This document shows, one piece after another, positions 52,086 to 62,090 of a DNA stretch of 64,000 nt. The DNA comes from Pseudomonas entomophila. GTDB lineage: Bacteria > Pseudomonadota > Gammaproteobacteria > Pseudomonadales > Pseudomonadaceae. Both the position numbers and the translations under genes were made by a program. The notes under the pieces were generated by a model. It searched no databases, was not told the DNA's origin, and saw only the letters and a program-made list of their open reading frames with translations. Each line of letters begins with the position of its first letter. Position 1 is the stretch's first letter. The stretch spans positions 167,050 through 231,049 of the forward strand of contig NZ_JARGCS010000024.1 in assembly GCF_029193575.1 (NCBI RefSeq). The letters run 5' to 3'.

Positions 52086-53516
52086 ATGATCTATAGCGAA
52101 TACCTGATCGACGGCGAGCTGGTGCGTGGCCACGGCGATGCCTCGGTGGTGCTGGCACCGGCCGACGAGCGCGAGCTGCACGTGCTGGCCGACGCCTCGG
52201 CGGCGCAACTGGACGCTGCCGTGGACGCCGCCGAGCGGGCCTTCCCAGGCTGGGCGCGGACCCCGCCACGCCAACGCGGCTACCTGCTGCTGAAGCTGGC
52301 CGAGCGCATCGAGGCCGAGGCACAGGCCCTCGGCACCCTGGAAAGCCAGAACTGCGGCAAGCCGTTGCAAAAGGCCATCGGCCATGAAGTGCCGGCGGTC
52401 GCCGACGTGTTCCGCTTCTTCGCCGGCGCCGCGCGCTGCCTGCCGGGCAGTGCCGCCGGTGAATACGTCGCCGGCAGCACCAGCATGATCCGCCGCGACC
52501 CGCTGGGCGTGGTCGGCCTGATCGCGCCGTGGAACTACCCGCTGCTGATGGCCGCGTGGAAGCTCGCCCCGGCCCTGGCGGCGGGCAATACCGTGGTGTT
52601 CAAGCCCTCGGAACTGACCCCGCTGAGCGCCCTGTACCTGGCGCGGTTGTGCGCCGAGATCTTCCCGCGCGGGGTGGTCAACATCCTCTCCGGGCGTGGC
52701 GCCACCCTGGGCGCGCAACTGAGCGCCCACCCCAAGGTGCGCATGGTCTCGGTCACCGGCGACATCGCCACCGGCCAGGCGGTGGTCCGCGCGGCGGCCG
52801 GCAACCTCAAGCGCACTCACCTGGAGCTCGGTGGCAAGGCGCCGGTGCTGGTGTTCGCCGACGCCGACATCCCCGCAGCGGTGCGCATGTTGCGCACCGG
52901 CGGTTACTACAATGCCGGGCAGGACTGCACCGCGGCGTGCCGGGTATACGTGGCCGAGTCGGTGCGCGAGCAGTTCCTCGAGGGCCTGGTGGCCGAAGTC
53001 TCGACCCTGCGCACCGGCCACCCCGAAGACCCGGCCAGCGACTTCGGCCCGCTGATCAGCCGTCGCCAGCAGGAACGCGTGCAAGGTTTCGTCGAGCGCG
53101 CCGTGGCCTTGCCGCACGCTGAGCTGCTGGCAGGCGGGGCGATTCCCGACGGCCCAGGGTTCTTCTTCCAGCCCACGGTGATCGCCGGCGTGCGCCAGGA
53201 CGACGAGATCGTGCAGAAGGAAGTGTTCGGCCCGGTGGTCTCGGTCACCAGCTTCGATGACGAAGAGCAGGTGCTGGCCTGGGCCAACGAAAGCGAATAC
53301 GGCCTGTCGGCCTCGGTGTGGACACGTGACGTGAAAAAGGCCATGCGCACCGCCAGCCAGTTGCAGTACGGCTGCGTGTGGGTCAACCAGCACATGACCC
53401 TGGCCACCGAAATGCCCCACGGCGGGCTGCGCCAGTCGGGCTATGGCAAGGACCTGAGCCTGTATGGCCTGGAGGACTACACCAGCGTGCGGCACATCAT
53501 GATCGACATCGGCTGA
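52086..53516 (+). CDS. Aminobutyraldehyde-type aldehyde dehydrogenase (PatD-like)
   Basis: 476 residues from the ATG at 52086 (GGAGA upstream). Catalytic Cys281 in GQDCTAACR, Glu247 in [17 protein letters not shown] motif present. The [14 protein letters not shown] stretch and length match PatD, gamma-aminobutyraldehyde dehydrogenase (474 residues). Likely oxidises an omega-aminoaldehyde such as 4-aminobutanal or 3-aminopropanal. Confidence 0.88.
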   Translation: MIYSEYLIDGELVRGHGDASVVLAPADERELHVLADASAAQLDAAVDAAERAFPGWARTPPRQRGYLLLKLAERIEAEAQALGTLESQNCGKPLQKAIGHEVPAVADVFRFFAGAARCLPGSAAGEYVAGSTSMIRRDPLGVVGLIAPWNYPLLMAAWKLAPALAAGNTVVFKPSELTPLSALYLARLCAEIFPRGVVNILSGRGATLGAQLSAHPKVRMVSVTGDIATGQAVVRAAAGNLKRTHLELGGKAPVLVFADADIPAAVRMLRTGGYYNAGQDCTAACRVYVAESVREQFLEGLVAEVSTLRTGHPEDPASDFGPLISRRQQERVQGFVERAVALPHAELLAGGAIPDGPGFFFQPTVIAGVRQDDEIVQKEVFGPVVSVTSFDDEEQVLAWANESEYGLSASVWTRDVKKAMRTASQLQYGCVWVNQHMTLATEMPHGGLRQSGYGKDLSLYGLEDYTSVRHIMIDIG

Positions 53517-53619
53517 GGCTGGGCAACACACAAACACAACAACCAACAGGGAAGGCAACCGGACAGGACGTCCACACGTTTCGCCAACTGTCTAACTACA
53601 ACAAACGCAGGGGTTGAAC

Positions 53620-54648
53620 ATGAAACGATTCGAATGGCGTGCAGGTACCGTGGCGGTCTTGCTGGGCTTGTGCACCTGGCAGGCCCACGCCGCTGAAAGC
53701 GTGACCTTCGCCGGCTGGGGTGGCGCCTTGCAAGATGCCGAGCGCAAGGCCTACCTGGAGCCCGCGGCGAAGAACCTGGGCATCACGGTCAAGGAAGACA
53801 ACATGGACGGCCTGGCCGCGGTGCGCGCCCAGGTGATGTCCGGCAAGCCCAAGTGGGACGTGGTGGAGCTGGCCTCCAACGACTGCATGGTCGCCGAGAA
53901 GGAAGGCCTGACCGAGCCGCTGGATTTTTCCGTCATCAAGACCGACGGCGTCGACGCCCGGTTCTACGGCAAGAACTGGATCGCCAGCCACGCCTATTCG
54001 ACCGTCCTGGCCTGGAGCACCGAAAGCGGCGCGGCCAAGGCACAGACCTGGAAAGACTTCTTCGACCCGTCGGTGAAAGGCCCGCGCGCCCTGTACCGCA
54101 ACCCGTTCACCACGCTCGAGGTGGCGCTGTTGGCCGATGGCGTGGCCCCCAAGGACCTCTACCCGCTGGACGTCGAGCGCGCCTTCAAGGTGCTCGAGCG
54201 GATCAAGCCGCAGGTGGTCAACTGGTGGAGCAGCGGCACCGACTCGGCGCAACTGCTGCGTAGCCGCGAAGTGGACTTCCTGGCCATCTGGGCCTCGCGC
54301 GTCGAGGACCTGAAGAAGGCCGGCCAGCCGGTCGACTATACCTACGACAAGGCGCTGCTCGACTACGATTGCGTGGTGGTGCCCAAGGGCGCGCCGAACA
54401 AGGCCCTGGCCATGAAGCTGGTCGCGCAGATCATGTCGCCGGAAAGCCAGGCCACCCTGGCCACGCTGATCCCCAACCCGCCGGTCAACAGCAAGGCGTT
54501 CGACACCGGCATCATCCCGTCGTCCCTGGCCAGCCGCCTGCCGACGGCGCCGGCGAACGTCGACAAGGTGGCGTTCTTCGACCCGGCGTGGTGGCAGGGC
54601 CACCAGGCCGAACTCCAGCAACGCTTCAACCTGTTCATCCAGAACTGA
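53620..54648 (+). CDS. ABC binding protein A of cluster 2, PotD-like
   Basis: 342 residues from the ATG at 53620 (AGGGG 6 bases upstream). Signal peptide 1-25 (cleavage near AHAAE). Polyamine-type binding fold with VTFAGWGGALQDAERKAYLE and GKPKWDVVEL. About two thirds identical by eye to the next gene. A GC hairpin follows its stop. Confidence 0.92.
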   Translation: MKRFEWRAGTVAVLLGLCTWQAHAAESVTFAGWGGALQDAERKAYLEPAAKNLGITVKEDNMDGLAAVRAQVMSGKPKWDVVELASNDCMVAEKEGLTEPLDFSVIKTDGVDARFYGKNWIASHAYSTVLAWSTESGAAKAQTWKDFFDPSVKGPRALYRNPFTTLEVALLADGVAPKDLYPLDVERAFKVLERIKPQVVNWWSSGTDSAQLLRSREVDFLAIWASRVEDLKKAGQPVDYTYDKALLDYDCVVVPKGAPNKALAMKLVAQIMSPESQATLATLIPNPPVNSKAFDTGIIPSSLASRLPTAPANVDKVAFFDPAWWQGHQAELQQRFNLFIQN

Positions 54649-54657
54649 TCGGCTGGC

Positions 54658-54677
54658 GGCTCCCCGCCCGGGGAGCC
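54658..54677. repeat. Hairpin after binding protein A
   Basis: GGCTCCCC, loop GCCC, GGGGAGCC: perfect 8-base-pair stem 9 bases past the stop. Likely an mRNA-stabilising intercistronic hairpin. Confidence 0.65.
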
Positions 54678-54696
54678 CTCACGGGAGGAATTCACA

Positions 54697-55725
54697 ATGC
54701 GCAAGACCTTTATCCACGGCACCACGTTCGGCCTACTGGCCAGTGCCATCCTCAGTGCCACCGCCCATGCCGACACCGTCACCTTCGCCGGCTGGGGCGG
54801 CGCCCTGCAAGACGCCGAACGCAAGGCCTACCTGGAACCTGCGGCCAAGGCCCTGAACGTCACCATCCGCGAAGACAACATGAACGGCCTGGCCGCGGTA
54901 CGCGCCCAGGTGCTCTCCGGCAAACCGAAGTGGGACGTGGTCGAATTGGGCATCACCGACTGCGTGCAAGCCGAGAAGGAAGGGCTGTCCGAGCCGCTGG
55001 ACAAGGCCGTGATCGACACCCGCGACATCGACCCGGCGGTGGTCGGCAACAACTGGATCGCCAGCCACGCCTACGCCTCGGTGCTGGCCTGGGCCGATGA
55101 CAGTGGCAAGCCGGTGGCCAAGACCTGGCAAGCGTTCTTCGACCCCAGCGTGAAAGGCGCGCGGGCCATGTACACCAAGCCCTGGCAAACCCTGGAAGCG
55201 GCGCTGATCGGCGATGGCGTGGCGCCCAAGGACCTCTACCCGCTGGACGTCGACCGCGCCTTCAAGGCCCTGGAGCGGATCAAGCCGCAGGTGGTCAACT
55301 GGTGGAGCGCCGGCGCCGACTCGGCCCAGCTGCTGCGCAGCCGCGAGGTGGACTTCCTGGCCATCTGGAACGGTCGCGTCGCCGATGTGGCGGCCAGCGA
55401 TGACAAGGTCGGCTACAGCTTCGAGGGCGCGATCCTTAGCTACGATTGCCTGATCGTGCCGCGCGGCGCAGCGAACAAGGAGCTGGCCATGAAGCTGATC
55501 AACCAGATCATGCAGCCCACCAGCCAGGCGACCCTGGCGACCTTGATCCCCTATGCGCCGGTCAACGCCCGTGCCTACCAGAGTGGCCTGATCAGCGCCG
55601 AGCAGGCGCGCCGTCTGCCGACCTCGCCGGACAACCTGCCCAAGGTGGCGAAGATCGACCCGCACTGGTGGGTGGAGAACCAGCAGGCCGTGCAACAACG
55701 TTTCGAGCTGTTCATCGCCCATTGA
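54697..55725 (+). CDS. ABC binding protein B of cluster 2, paralogue of A
   Basis: 342 residues, ATG preceded by GGGAGGAA. Signal peptide 1-24 (cleavage near AHAD). The mature part keeps VTFAGWGGALQDAERKAYLE and LKDLYPLD-type blocks of protein A, with most differences in 60-110 (GITDCVQAEK against ASNDCMVAEK) and in the C-terminal third. One transporter served by two binding proteins would widen the range of ligands. Confidence 0.92.
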   Translation: MRKTFIHGTTFGLLASAILSATAHADTVTFAGWGGALQDAERKAYLEPAAKALNVTIREDNMNGLAAVRAQVLSGKPKWDVVELGITDCVQAEKEGLSEPLDKAVIDTRDIDPAVVGNNWIASHAYASVLAWADDSGKPVAKTWQAFFDPSVKGARAMYTKPWQTLEAALIGDGVAPKDLYPLDVDRAFKALERIKPQVVNWWSAGADSAQLLRSREVDFLAIWNGRVADVAASDDKVGYSFEGAILSYDCLIVPRGAANKELAMKLINQIMQPTSQATLATLIPYAPVNARAYQSGLISAEQARRLPTSPDNLPKVAKIDPHWWVENQQAVQQRFELFIAH

Positions 55726-55730
55726 GACGA

Positions 55731-55747
55731 GGCGGGCTGTGCCCGCC
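55731..55747. repeat. Hairpin after binding protein B
   Basis: GGCGGGC, loop TGT, GCCCGCC: perfect 7-base-pair stem 5 bases past the stop, no T-run. Confidence 0.6.
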
Positions 55748-55790
55748 CCATACCCTGTGTTTCGTGCCGTTCCCGGCCCCGAGTCTGATC

Positions 55791-56873
55791 ATGTCTGAAG
55801 ATACGAAGCTTTCGACCTCCATCGACATCGAGCATGTCACCAAAACCTACGGCAGTTTCGCCGCGCTCGACGACGTCTCGCTGAACATCCGCAGCGGCGA
55901 GTTCCTGTCGCTGCTGGGCTCGTCCGGTTCGGGCAAGACCACGCTGCTGATGGCGCTGGCCGGCTTCGTGCGCCCGGACGCCGGGAGCATTCGCTTCGGG
56001 GGCCGGGAGATGGTGTTCGAGCCGCCGCACAAGCGCGACCTGGGGATGATGTTCCAGAACTACGCGCTGTTCCCGCACATGAACGTGTTCCAGAACGTCG
56101 CCTACCCGCTGAAGCTGCGCGGCTACAGCCGTGACGAGATCCACAAGCGGGTGCATGAGGCGCTGGCGCTGGTCGAGCTCGACCAACTGGTGGGCCGGCG
56201 CATCGACGAGATGTCCGGCGGCCAGCGCCAGCGCATCGCCCTGGCCCGGGCGATCGTCTTCGAGCCGAAGATCCTGCTGATGGACGAGCCGCTGTCGGCC
56301 CTCGACAAGCGCCTGCGCGAGACCATGCAGCTGGAGATCCGCCGCCTGCACGAGCGCCTGGGCATGACCGTGGTGTACGTCACCCATGACCAGCGCGAAG
56401 CGCTGACCATGTCCGACCGCATCGCGGTGATGAGCAAGGGCCGGATCCAGCAGATCGACACCCCCGAGAGCCTCTACGAACGCCCGGCCAACCGCTTCAT
56501 CGCCGAGTTCGTCGGCGAGTCGTCGTTCCTGCCGGTGGCGCTGCGCGAAGGCAAGGCCTGGTTCCGCGACCAGCCGATGCAGGTGGTGTACAGCGAAGGC
56601 AGCCTGAGCAACCCGAGCATCGTCCTGCGCCCGGAAAAGCTGCGCTTCGTCGAGGAAGGGCAGACCGGCCTGAACCTGTTCCGCGGGCAAGTGCGCGACG
56701 TGATCTACCAGGGCGAGAGCCAGCTGTTGCAGGTCGACCTGGGCGAGGGCGCGCAGGTGTCGATCCGTCGTCCGTCGCGCAGTTCGTCCAGCGGCCGCCT
56801 GCCGTCGCGCGGCGACGCCGTGGTGCTCGGCCTGCACCCGCAGGACAGCCTGGTGGTGGGGGACTCGGCATGA
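55791..56873 (+). CDS. ABC transporter ATP-binding protein, PotA-like
   Basis: 360 residues from the ATG at 55791. Walker A GSSGSGKTT (43-51), signature MSGGQRQR, Walker B ILLMDEPLSALD, His switch in VTHDQ; C-terminal TOBE domain (about 275-355). Overlaps the next permease by 4 bases. Confidence 0.95.
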   Translation: MSEDTKLSTSIDIEHVTKTYGSFAALDDVSLNIRSGEFLSLLGSSGSGKTTLLMALAGFVRPDAGSIRFGGREMVFEPPHKRDLGMMFQNYALFPHMNVFQNVAYPLKLRGYSRDEIHKRVHEALALVELDQLVGRRIDEMSGGQRQRIALARAIVFEPKILLMDEPLSALDKRLRETMQLEIRRLHERLGMTVVYVTHDQREALTMSDRIAVMSKGRIQQIDTPESLYERPANRFIAEFVGESSFLPVALREGKAWFRDQPMQVVYSEGSLSNPSIVLRPEKLRFVEEGQTGLNLFRGQVRDVIYQGESQLLQVDLGEGAQVSIRRPSRSSSSGRLPSRGDAVVLGLHPQDSLVVGDSA

Positions 56874-57754
56874 GCACCGTGAACCTGCAAGGCGCGTTGC
56901 ACGGCCAGGCCCTGCAACGCGCCACCAAGCGCCACGGCTGGTTCCTGCTGTCGCCGGTGCTGCCGGCGCTGCTGCTGGTGCTGGTGACCTTCGTGGTGCC
57001 GATCGGCTGGCTGTTCGGCCTGTCGCTGTTCGACGCCGACGGCAACCTGACCCTGGACAACTACACGCGCCTGCTGCAACCGATCTACGTGCTGGCGTTC
57101 ACCCAGACCTTCAAGATCAGCCTGATCGTCACCGTGGTCTGCGTGCTGCTCGGCTACCCCTACGCCTACTTCATGGTGCATGCGCCACGGCGTTTGGCGG
57201 GGTTGGCGATGGCCTTGCTGCTGATTTCGCTGTGGACCTCGCTGCTGGTGCGCACCTACGCCTGGTTGGTGCTGCTGCAACGGCGCGGGCTGGTCAACGA
57301 CCTGCTGGTGTCGCTGGGGTTGGTCGACTCGCCGCTGGCGCTGGTGCACAACCTCACCGGCACGGTGATCGGCATGACCCACATCATGCTGCCCTACATG
57401 GTGCTGCCGCTGTACGCGGCGATGAAGAGCATCGACCCGCTGTACCTGCAAGCCGCCTCGACCTTCGGCGCCTCGCCGGCGCGGGCATTCCGCGACGTGT
57501 TCCTGCCGCTGTCGCTGCCGGGGCTGGCGGCGGGCGCGACCCTGGTGTTCGTGCTCAGCCTGGGCTTCTACGTCACCCCGGCGCTGCTCGGTGGCGGCAA
57601 GGTGCAGATGCTGTCGATGCGCATCGAGAGCGATGTGTCGATGTATGCCAACTGGGGCGCCGCCTCGTCGCTGGGCGTGGTGCTGCTGGTAGCGACCCTG
57701 GCGATGCTGTTCGCCGTCAAGAAAATCGCCGGGCTGCGCCGGCGCAGCGAGTGA
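56870..57754 (+). CDS. ABC transporter permease, PotB-like
   Basis: 294 residues, six membrane segments, without the long loop seen in cluster 1. EAA loop around AASTFGASPARAFRDVFLPL. ATGA overlap with the ATPase. Confidence 0.93.
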   Translation: MSTVNLQGALHGQALQRATKRHGWFLLSPVLPALLLVLVTFVVPIGWLFGLSLFDADGNLTLDNYTRLLQPIYVLAFTQTFKISLIVTVVCVLLGYPYAYFMVHAPRRLAGLAMALLLISLWTSLLVRTYAWLVLLQRRGLVNDLLVSLGLVDSPLALVHNLTGTVIGMTHIMLPYMVLPLYAAMKSIDPLYLQAASTFGASPARAFRDVFLPLSLPGLAAGATLVFVLSLGFYVTPALLGGGKVQMLSMRIESDVSMYANWGAASSLGVVLLVATLAMLFAVKKIAGLRRRSE

Positions 57755-57758
57755 AGCC

Positions 57759-58580
57759 ATGAACCGACCCCTGCAACACTGGCTGGGCCTTGCCGCCCGC
57801 CGCGCCTGGCTGTACCTGCTGGTGCTGGCGATCATGCTGTTCCTGCTGACGCCGACCCTGATCGTGCTGCCGATGTCGCTGTCGGACGCCCGCTACCTGA
57901 GCTTCCCGCCCAAGTCGCTGAGCCTGCAGCCGTTCTTCAACTACTTCGCCTCGCTGGAGTGGCAGAGCGCGACGCGCATCTCGCTGATCACCGCGTTTCT
58001 CACCATGGTGCTGGCGACCTCGCTGGGCACGGCGGCGGCCTACGCCCTGCACAACAGCCAGCAGCGCTACCTGGGCGTGCTGCGCGGGCTGATGATGGCG
58101 CCGATGATCGTGCCGTCGATCTTCATCGCCATCGGCCTGTTCTTCATCTATGCCCGGCTGGACCTGAACAACAGCGTCCCCGGCCTGGTGCTGGCGCACA
58201 CGCTGCTGGCGCTGCCCTACGTGATCATCAACGTCGGCGCCGGGCTCAAGAGCTACGACATGACCCAGGAGCACGCGGCCTGCATCCTCGGCGCCAGCCG
58301 CCTGCGCGCGTTCTTCGACGTGACCCTGCCGCAGATCCGCTTCTCGGTGATCTCGGCGGCGATGCTGGCGTTCGCCGTGTCGCTGGACGAGGCGGTGATC
58401 TCGCTGTTCATCAGCGGCGGCGACAGCGCCACCCTGACCAAGCGCATGTTCAGCTCGCTGCGTTCGGAAATCGACCCGCTGATCGCCGTGGTGGCGACGC
58501 TGATGACCCTGCTGTCGATCGTCATGCTCGCCGTCAGCCTCACCGCGCAACGCCGCGCCCAGCGCCGGAGCGAGCAATGA
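57759..58580 (+). CDS. ABC transporter permease, PotC-like
   Basis: 273 residues, six membrane segments, EAA loop around AACILGASRLRAFFDVTLPQ. Starts 4 bases after the PotB-like gene and overlaps the next start by 4 (ATGA), tying transport to the oxidase. Confidence 0.93.
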   Translation: MNRPLQHWLGLAARRAWLYLLVLAIMLFLLTPTLIVLPMSLSDARYLSFPPKSLSLQPFFNYFASLEWQSATRISLITAFLTMVLATSLGTAAAYALHNSQQRYLGVLRGLMMAPMIVPSIFIAIGLFFIYARLDLNNSVPGLVLAHTLLALPYVIINVGAGLKSYDMTQEHAACILGASRLRAFFDVTLPQIRFSVISAAMLAFAVSLDEAVISLFISGGDSATLTKRMFSSLRSEIDPLIAVVATLMTLLSIVMLAVSLTAQRRAQRRSEQ

Positions 58581-60043
58581 GCGGGCTGCGCCTGCCGGGG
58601 GCGAGCGGCGCGCCGCTGGGCTTTTGCTGGAATGGCCGGCGCATGACCGCGCTGGCCGGCGACAGCGTTGCCCAGGCGCTGCTGGCCAATGGCGTGCGCA
58701 CCCTGGCCTGGACGCGCAAGGCGCACCGGCCCATGGGCCTGTCGGGGCTGTACACCACGGGCGTGCTGGCGCGGGTCGACGGCGTGCCCAACGTGCGCCT
58801 GGACCAGTGCCTGGTGCGCGAAGGCATGCAGGTGCAGATGCAGAACTGCTGGCCGAGCCCGCGTTTCGACCTGCTGCGCCTGGCCCGCCTGGTGCCGTCG
58901 CGCTGGCTGCGCGGCGGCTTCGAACAAACCAACCTGGTGCCCAGTGGCGGGCGCCTGTTCCAGCACTGGGAGGCGCTGCTGGCCTTCCTCGCCGGGGTCG
59001 CCGCGCCTGCCAGCCGGGGCCACGACGGGCCGCCGCCGGTCGGCCAGCGGCTGCGCGCCGAGGTGCTGGTGATCGGCGCCGGGCCGACCGGCTGCGCGGC
59101 GGCCAACCGCGCTGCCGAGGCCGGGCGCGAGGTACTGCTGGTATCGCGTGGCGCCGCCCAGGCGCGCCTGGCGGTGCAGAGCGGGGCGCGGCTGCCTCGG
59201 CTCGACGAGCGCGTGCGCTGCGCCTTCGGCCTGGATGTGTTCGGGGCCTACCGCGAAGGCCGCCTGCTGCTGGCCGCACCGTCCGACCCGAGCCTGCCCG
59301 CCGTGGCGCTGGAGGCCGACGAGGTGATCCTCGCGACCGGGCGCAGGGTGGTGCCGACCCTGGTGCCGGGCGCCTGGCTGCCCGGGGTGATGGATGCGCG
59401 CACCGCCCTGGCCCTGGCCAGCGAACGGCGCATCGCTCCCGGCAAGGCAGTGGTGGTGGTCGGCGACGGCCTGTACAAGGCGCTGGCCAACCGCCTGCGC
59501 CAGCTCGGTGTGCATGTGGTGGCGGTGGCCGATGTGCGCGACCTGCGCCGGGTGTATGGTCGCCGCCGGGTCACCGGGGTACTGCTCGACCGCCTGCAGC
59601 GCTGCGATGCGCTGGTGTTCGACGGGCCAGGGCTGTTCGACGACAGCCTGAGTTTCCAGGGCGCGGCCAGTGGCCGCCTGCAACTGCGCGGCGGGTCGTC
59701 GGCCTATCGGCGTGCGGGGTCCGCCGCCGAGGCCGACCCGGAGCTGCCGCCGCCCACCGACGGCGACGTGCTGCTGTGCCCGTGCTTCGACGTTTGCGGC
59801 CACGAAGTGGACGACCTGCTGGCCCAGGGCATCGACGACCTGGAGGTGATCAAGCGCCTGACCTCGTGCGGCATGGGCCCGTGCCAGGGCCAGCCCTGCT
59901 GGGACTCGCTGCGCGCCTACGTGGCCGCGCGGCTGGGGCTGCCCGCCGGGCACTTGGCCAAGCCGACCCTGCGCCCACCGCGGCGCGCCCTGACCGTCGC
60001 CCAGGCCGCCGGCCTTGCCGACGTGGTGGAGCCTCTGCGATGA
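58577..60043 (+). CDS. Opine/sarcosine-oxidase-like alpha subunit (OoxA/HcnB type)
   Basis: 488 residues in one chain: an N-terminal Fer2-like fold (1-95; FCWNGRRMTALAGDSVAQAL and VQMQNCWPS) that lacks the four cluster cysteines, an FAD/NAD(P) domain (about 155-370; AEVLVIGAGPTGCAAANRAA), and a C-terminal BFD-type [2Fe-2S] domain with Cys401, Cys403, Cys431, Cys436 (LLCPCFD, SCGMGPCQGQPC). This is the layout of opine oxidase A and cyanide synthase HcnB with HcnA fused. It pairs with the next gene; together they should oxidise an N-substituted amino acid. Confidence 0.88.
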   Translation: MSGLRLPGASGAPLGFCWNGRRMTALAGDSVAQALLANGVRTLAWTRKAHRPMGLSGLYTTGVLARVDGVPNVRLDQCLVREGMQVQMQNCWPSPRFDLLRLARLVPSRWLRGGFEQTNLVPSGGRLFQHWEALLAFLAGVAAPASRGHDGPPPVGQRLRAEVLVIGAGPTGCAAANRAAEAGREVLLVSRGAAQARLAVQSGARLPRLDERVRCAFGLDVFGAYREGRLLLAAPSDPSLPAVALEADEVILATGRRVVPTLVPGAWLPGVMDARTALALASERRIAPGKAVVVVGDGLYKALANRLRQLGVHVVAVADVRDLRRVYGRRRVTGVLLDRLQRCDALVFDGPGLFDDSLSFQGAASGRLQLRGGSSAYRRAGSAAEADPELPPPTDGDVLLCPCFDVCGHEVDDLLAQGIDDLEVIKRLTSCGMGPCQGQPCWDSLRAYVAARLGLPAGHLAKPTLRPPRRALTVAQAAGLADVVEPLR

Positions 60044-61209
60044 ACCTGCACCCCGCGTTGCCCAACCGCTGCAGCATCCTCATCGTCGGTGCCGGCATCC
60101 AGGGCCTGGCCCTGGCCTTCAGCCTGGCCGAGCGCGGTGTGCGCGACATCCTCGTGCTCGACGCCGGCTACTGGCAGGGCGGCGCCTCCGGGCGCAACGG
60201 CACCTTGATCCGCGGCGCCTTCAGCTCGGTGGAATGGACGCGCTTCTTCGCCTATTCCAATGAACTGTGGCACGGCCTGTCGCGGCGCCTGGGCGAGAAC
60301 GTCATGTACTCGCTGCGCGGCTACAGCATGATCGGCGAGCGTGCCGCCACCGCCGAACTGCTGCACCGCACCCGCGAAGTGCACCGCGAATGCGGCGTCG
60401 ACTCGCAACTGCTCGACCCCGCGCAACTGCGCCGGGTGCTGCCGGCCCTGGCCCACGAGCGGGTCAGCGCCGCCCTGCACCTGCCTGGCAGCGGCGTGGC
60501 CCCGCACCATGCGGCCATGCACGCCTACCACGCCGCCTGCGAGCGCCTGGGCGTGCGCATCGCCTACCGCACGCCGGTCGAAGCCATCGACCGCAGCGCC
60601 GGGCGGGTCAGTGGCGTGCGGGTCGGCGAGCAGCGCATCGACGCCGATGTGGTGGTGCTGGCCGGTGGCGCCAACAGCAACGCCCTGGCGCAACTGGCCG
60701 GGGTGCCGCTGGAGGGCTACCCGATGCGCCTGGAGGCCATGGCCCTGGAGCCGACCCGGCCGTTGATCGGCCCGGCCGTGGCGCTGCTCGACCGCCTTTG
60801 CTACATGCACCAGACCGCGCGCGGCGAGGTGGTCGGTGGCGCCGAAGTGGCCGAGCGCCCGCAGGACACACTGAACGCCGACGTGCCGGTGATGGCCGCG
60901 ACCGCCAAGGCGTACCTGGAGATGTTCCCGCAACTGGGCCAGGCGCGTATCCTTCGCCAGTGGGCGGGGCTGGTCCATATTTCCCCTGATTTCGGCCCGT
61001 TGCTGGGCGCGCATCCGGCGCTGCCGGGGCTGTTCGTCAGTGCTGGCTGGTGTTATGGCCACGCCGGCGCACCGGCGGCCGGCGAGCTGTTGGCCAAGGC
61101 CATCGTCGACGGCGTGGTGGACGAGCGCATGCGCCCGTTCGCCGTGGAGCGTTTCGCCCAGGGGCGCCCGGTGGTCGAGCCGGGCATCGTGCTGAGTCAT
61201 TTCGAATGA
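60040..61209 (+). CDS. Opine/sarcosine-oxidase-like beta subunit (OoxB/HcnC type)
   Basis: 389 residues, DAO-family flavoprotein: ILIVGAGIQGLALAFSLAER near the N terminus, GASGRNGTLIRG, GWCYGHAGAPAAGELLA at the end. Overlaps the alpha gene by 4 bases. It would hold the substrate-oxidising flavin. Confidence 0.9.
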   Translation: MNLHPALPNRCSILIVGAGIQGLALAFSLAERGVRDILVLDAGYWQGGASGRNGTLIRGAFSSVEWTRFFAYSNELWHGLSRRLGENVMYSLRGYSMIGERAATAELLHRTREVHRECGVDSQLLDPAQLRRVLPALAHERVSAALHLPGSGVAPHHAAMHAYHAACERLGVRIAYRTPVEAIDRSAGRVSGVRVGEQRIDADVVVLAGGANSNALAQLAGVPLEGYPMRLEAMALEPTRPLIGPAVALLDRLCYMHQTARGEVVGGAEVAERPQDTLNADVPVMAATAKAYLEMFPQLGQARILRQWAGLVHISPDFGPLLGAHPALPGLFVSAGWCYGHAGAPAAGELLAKAIVDGVVDERMRPFAVERFAQGRPVVEPGIVLSHFE

Positions 61210-61298
61210 ACAACCGTGAACCGGCGCATCCGCGCGCGGCGGCCTTGCCAGTCGCCCCGGGTGCCGCCGATAGAGCTGTCAGAAAAGGATCGAACCCC

Positions 61299-62090
61299 AT
61301 GAGCGCCGCTGAAGATTCGCCCCTGTTCGTCACCGCCCTGTCCAAGGGCCTGGCGATTGTCACCGCGTTTCGCAGTGGTCGGCCCAGCATGAACCTGGTC
61401 GAGCTGGCCGAGGTGACCGGCCTGAACAAGAGCACCGTGCAGCGTTCGGTGTTCACCCTCGAGACCCTGGGCTACGTGGCCAAGGACCCGGTGACCAAGC
61501 GCTACCGCCTGACCCCGCGCTCCCTCGACCTGGGCTCGGGCTACCTGCAGACCAGCGAGCTGGTGGAGCGCGCCAACCCTTACCTGCACGAGCTCAACCG
61601 CGACACTGAAGAGAGCTGCAACCTGCTCGAACCCTGTGGCCACGACATGCTCTACGTGGCGCGCTTCCCCAGCCACAGGCAGATCCCCATCCATGTGCCG
61701 CTGGGCCGCCATTTGCCGATGTATTGCACCGCGGCGGGCCGGGCCTACCTGGCCGCGCTGCCCGAGGCGCAATGCGAGGCGATTCTCGACGCCTCGGAGC
61801 TGGTGGCCTACACGCCCAATACCGTGACTGACCGCGAACGCCTGCGCGAGATCATCGCCAATGCCCGGCGCGACGGGCATGCATTTGCCAGCGAGCAGTA
61901 CTACGTCGGTGATATCAGCGTGGCGGCGGCGGTGGTCAATGCCGATGGCTACCCGCTGGGCGCGGTCAACGTCGCTGTGCCGCTGGGGCGCTGGAGCCTT
62001 GAGGATGCGCGCAAGGCCCTGGCGCCAAAGGTGATCAACACGGCGCGTTCCATTGCCAGCACGGTGCGCAGCCTGCAACCACTGACCTGA
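61299..62090 (+). CDS. IclR-family transcriptional regulator
   Basis: 263 residues from the ATG at 61299 (AAAAGGAT upstream). Winged helix-turn-helix (10-75; LVELAEVTGLNKSTVQRSVF) and IclR effector domain (85-255; PSHRQIPIHVPLGRHLPMYC and GHAFASEQYYVGDISVAAAV). It lies inside the cluster, read the same way, and is the likely local regulator; the dyads before 50720 are candidate sites. Confidence 0.93.
   Translation: MSAAEDSPLFVTALSKGLAIVTAFRSGRPSMNLVELAEVTGLNKSTVQRSVFTLETLGYVAKDPVTKRYRLTPRSLDLGSGYLQTSELVERANPYLHELNRDTEESCNLLEPCGHDMLYVARFPSHRQIPIHVPLGRHLPMYCTAAGRAYLAALPEAQCEAILDASELVAYTPNTVTDRERLREIIANARRDGHAFASEQYYVGDISVAAAVVNADGYPLGAVNVAVPLGRWSLEDARKALAPKVINTARSIASTVRSLQPLT

Noticed and set aside
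58577..61209. Hydrogen cyanide synthase hcnABC
   Set aside because: HcnA is a separate small ferredoxin-like protein in Pseudomonas and carries its cluster cysteines; here the N-terminal fold is fused and lacks them, and the genes are tied to an amine importer, so opine/sarcosine-type oxidation fits better.
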